A DNA stretch of 8,377 bases. Source: an uncultured Clostridia bacterium (lineage in GTDB: Bacteria; Bacillota; Clostridia; Oscillospirales; JAAYOS01). The notes under the pieces were generated by a model, which was given only the letters and a program-made list of their open reading frames with translations, was not told where the DNA came from and searched no databases. Below are positions 6,920 to 8,377 of the stretch, one piece after another. Position 1 is the stretch's first letter; the number at the start of each line of letters is the position of its first letter. Made by a program: the position numbers and the translations under genes. The stretch lies in assembly GCA_944386395.1 (NCBI GenBank), contig CALXAZ010000099.1, positions 1-8,377 on the forward strand. The letters run 5' to 3'.

Positions 6920-7963
6920 TTAAAAAGTGAGGTATATTCCAGCCTCGTCGGGTCCGACTCCATAATAGATGCACTCTGTAATATTTATGATATTCGTTAC
7001 CTCTGTGCCGCGCACATACATATACGCTATCGGAGTGAGCACCGAAGGCGCGGCAGACAATAGTATTTTACGATAAAACGAATAAAGTTGCCTTGTTGTA
7101 TAGGCATCTATAGAAGCAAAAGAATTTTCGGAAAAAAGCTTTCTATATCCTGAGGTTTTTAGCAGATCAAAAACGTCTCCTGCCGATTGGGCAGAGATGA
7201 GTTTGGAGATAAAAGCCGGACGCAACCTGTGATAAAATGGGAGAAGGTATGAGAGTATCTCGTCGTTCATATTTGGAAAGTATTGCTTGATACGTATTAT
7301 AGACGCGATATTCATCATGTCTATTTGCATACCGAAGCCCCTTTCAAGAGCCAGGGCAACATCTCTGGAATAATTCTTTTTTATAATTGAAAATATGCGG
7401 GAAAAATATTGGGTGTTTAAAACTACTTCGATAAGCGGCTGTTCCGGAAGGACACCTCCGTTTTCACGGAACAGGCGCTCAAGCGGTTTATAGTATTGGC
7501 TGCCGGTGAGAAAGGTTATAAATTGTCCGAAATTACGGCATGACGTAAACCTGTCAAAGTCAAGCCTGCTGTGCCTGCGGTAAAAATCAGGCAGATGACA
7601 CTGGTAATCATCTGGCTTCCCAACACTGAGACAACGTGTAAAATCAAAAATTTCATCTATCTCGAGCTTTTCAAGCATATAGTCCATCATGGGATGATCC
7701 TCACGAGACATGAATTTGTATATCCTTGTATACTCGTCATAGACCCCCACGCGAAGCGCCGACTCAAGCTCTTCGCGGGTCACAGTTGCGGGAAATACTC
7801 TTTTAAGGGCATCGCTCCACCCTGTATTTTTCAGATAAGAAGCCACAGCACTCACGCTTCCTGCGCTCTTGATGGAGGCGTAATCCCCGGCTGTAAGGCG
7901 CTTGCCATACATTGCTCGTACCTTTGCCGACACGCCACCATATTTCATAAGGCGTAAAATCAT
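6920..7963 (-). CDS. ntpC: V-type ATP synthase subunit C (AC39 / d-subunit family, axle-to-ring adaptor)
   Basis: Subunit C is the funnel-shaped adaptor that seats the D/F axle on the K ring. It has 347 residues, the expected length. The protein is mainly helical with no membrane segment. It opens MILRLMKYGGVSAKVRAMYG, as AC39 proteins do (an early Tyr/Gly, then a repeated helical unit). Conserved-looking segments are GMQIDMMNIASIIRIKQYF (211-229), equivalent to the E.D..N...I.R.K motif, and PIAYMYVRGTEVTNIINITE (311-330), equivalent to the E..N......G near the C-terminus. The ATG follows AAAGGGAG at 6 nt, and the gene begins 18 nt after the G/H stop. Its place before ntpI is unusual: in E. 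hirae and Thermus it lies between E and F. The family is poorly conserved, but motifs, length and operon agree. Confidence 0.94.
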   Translation of the reverse strand: MILRLMKYGGVSAKVRAMYGKRLTAGDYASIKSAGSVSAVASYLKNTGWSDALKRVFPATVTREELESALRVGVYDEYTRIYKFMSREDHPMMDYMLEKLEIDEIFDFTRCLSVGKPDDYQCHLPDFYRRHSRLDFDRFTSCRNFGQFITFLTGSQYYKPLERLFRENGGVLPEQPLIEVVLNTQYFSRIFSIIKKNYSRDVALALERGFGMQIDMMNIASIIRIKQYFPNMNDEILSYLLPFYHRLRPAFISKLISAQSAGDVFDLLKTSGYRKLFSENSFASIDAYTTRQLYSFYRKILLSAAPSVLTPIAYMYVRGTEVTNIINITECIYYGVGPDEAGIYLTF

Positions 7964-7981
7964 AATGTGCTCCCTTTCCGT

Positions 7982-8320
7982 TTAATCCCTGAACGGAGCG
8001 TTTATCACCATGTCAAACATTTTGCTTACCCATTCATCACTGTGAATCCTTGCCGCATCCTCGGAAGATGCTATGGCGGCACTAAGGCGATCGTCCATGA
8101 CCTTTTCCATTTCTTCAGCATATGACTCTTCAGTGGTTCTGACGGTTTCGATTCTGCGGTTTGCACGGGCAAGATATTTTTCCCGCAGCTCATCGCGCTC
8201 CTTCTCGAGAGCTGCCGGCAAGCGGTCAAGCTCGGCGTGGACCTCATCGGCAATGCCGCGGGCGTTTTTTTCAGCAATAAGTATACGGTTGATAACTTCT
8301 ATATGAGGCAATGCCGCCAT
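7982..8320 (-). CDS. V-type ATP synthase peripheral-stalk subunit G/H-like coiled coil
   Basis: This is a small, highly charged helical protein of 112 residues. It is the likely partner of subunit E in the peripheral stalk (called AhaH/G in archaea and Thermus, NtpF in E. hirae). The run IEVINRILIAEKNARGIADE (7-26) followed by LEKERDELREKYLARANRRI (38-57) and TEESYAEEMEKVMDDRLSAA (62-81) shows the heptad-like hydrophobic spacing and Ala/Glu/Lys content of this family; there is no membrane segment. Position as the first gene, directly before C and I, matches the place of G/H at the head of other V/A operons. The start is uncertain: the ATG at 8320 directly abuts an AAAGGG sequence with no spacer, while TTG at 8311 (codon 4) has a 9-nt spacer. 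Coiled coils diverge quickly, so assignment rests mainly on context and helix pattern. Confidence 0.8.
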   Translation of the reverse strand: MAALPHIEVINRILIAEKNARGIADEVHAELDRLPAALEKERDELREKYLARANRRIETVRTTEESYAEEMEKVMDDRLSAAIASSEDAARIHSDEWVSKMFDMVINAPFRD

Positions 8321-8377
8321 CCCTTTCTTTATGAGAAATCAATAAAATATCGGATGTATTTTATATTATTTATAATA
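8321..8377 (-). promoter_or_regulatory. AT-rich leader, possible operon promoter / 5' UTR
   Basis: This region upstream of the first gene is very AT-rich. On the minus strand it reads TATTATAAATAATATAAAAT and then ACATCCGATATTTTATTG, with several -10-like hexamers (TATTAT, TATAAA). A matching -35 would fall at or beyond the window edge, so it cannot be tested. An 8-bp inverted repeat (8342-8349 and 8357-8364) lies in the same stretch. The AAAGGG at 8321-8326 is the ribosome site of the first gene. The call of a promoter is an inference from composition and position; the region could instead be an intergenic spacer with another gene further upstream. Confidence 0.35.
8342..8364. repeat. 8-bp A/T inverted repeat in the leader
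   Basis: The plus strand has ATAAAATA at 8342-8349 and its exact reverse complement TATTTTAT at 8357-8364, separated by 7 nt (TCGGATG). The arms do not extend further. Because both arms are pure A/T, chance is a real possibility in such an AT-rich stretch. If real it could be an operator or a weak mRNA hairpin just ahead of the first ribosome site. It lacks the GC-rich stem and U-tract of an intrinsic terminator. Confidence 0.4.

Noticed and set aside
6641..7063. Plus-strand 140-codon ORF across the ntpC-ntpI gap
   Set aside because: It overlaps the conserved ends of two well-supported genes and has no recognisable domain.
7571..7957. Plus-strand 128-codon ORF opposite ntpC
   Set aside because: Entirely antisense to the subunit C gene, with no recognisable domain.
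1..8377. F-type ATP synthase operon
   Set aside because: The A subunit has the large V/A-specific insert, and the I, C, D and F families are V/A-type; there is no F-type alpha, gamma, delta or epsilon gene.

Overview
The window holds nine genes in one head-to-tail run on the minus strand. Together they encode almost all of a rotary V/A-type (vacuolar/archaeal-type) H+ or Na+ ATPase/ATP synthase. In transcription order, from the right edge to the left, they are: a peripheral-stalk coiled-coil subunit (G/H), then C, I, K, F, E, A, B and the start of D, which runs off the left edge. Neighbouring genes are 0 to 51 bases apart. Most have clear purine-rich Shine-Dalgarno sites, so this reads as one operon. 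Strong SD sites, frequent NTG starts, moderate GC and protein sequences resembling those of anaerobic Firmicutes suggest a Clostridia-like bacterium (inference; no marker gene is present to name it).

Layout: 8321-8377 is a short AT-rich leader with an 8-bp A/T inverted repeat, possibly the operon's promoter/5' UTR. Positions 8320-7982 encode the G/H stalk subunit, 7963-6920 subunit C, 6868-4946 the membrane stator I, and 4930-4502 the rotor-ring subunit K. These are the stator and membrane-sector genes. Positions 4497-4189 encode F, 4174-3578 E, 3550-1787 catalytic A, 1773-358 regulatory B, and 357-1 the first 119 codons of D. These are mostly V1 genes.

How they work together: three A and three B subunits form the nucleotide-binding head. 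D and F form the central axle, C joins the axle to the K ring, and E plus G/H are the peripheral stalks tying the head to I. Ions pass at the I/K interface, where I supplies arginines (R561, R610) and K supplies a carboxylate (E124). Key catalytic residues are intact: the A P-loop Lys240, A Glu263/Arg264 and the B arginine Arg350.

This is a known machine, not a new system. The points worth a second look are the gene order (C ahead of I, F ahead of E, unlike the familiar I-K-E-C-F-A-B-D order), the odd two-helix N-terminus of K with an AFA-A site before a single canonical hairpin, a TTG start for B that differs from the longest ORF, and a Pro-to-Arg change in B's degenerate P-loop. The plus strand shows only shadow ORFs, and there is no RNA gene, mobile element or CRISPR array that I can support.
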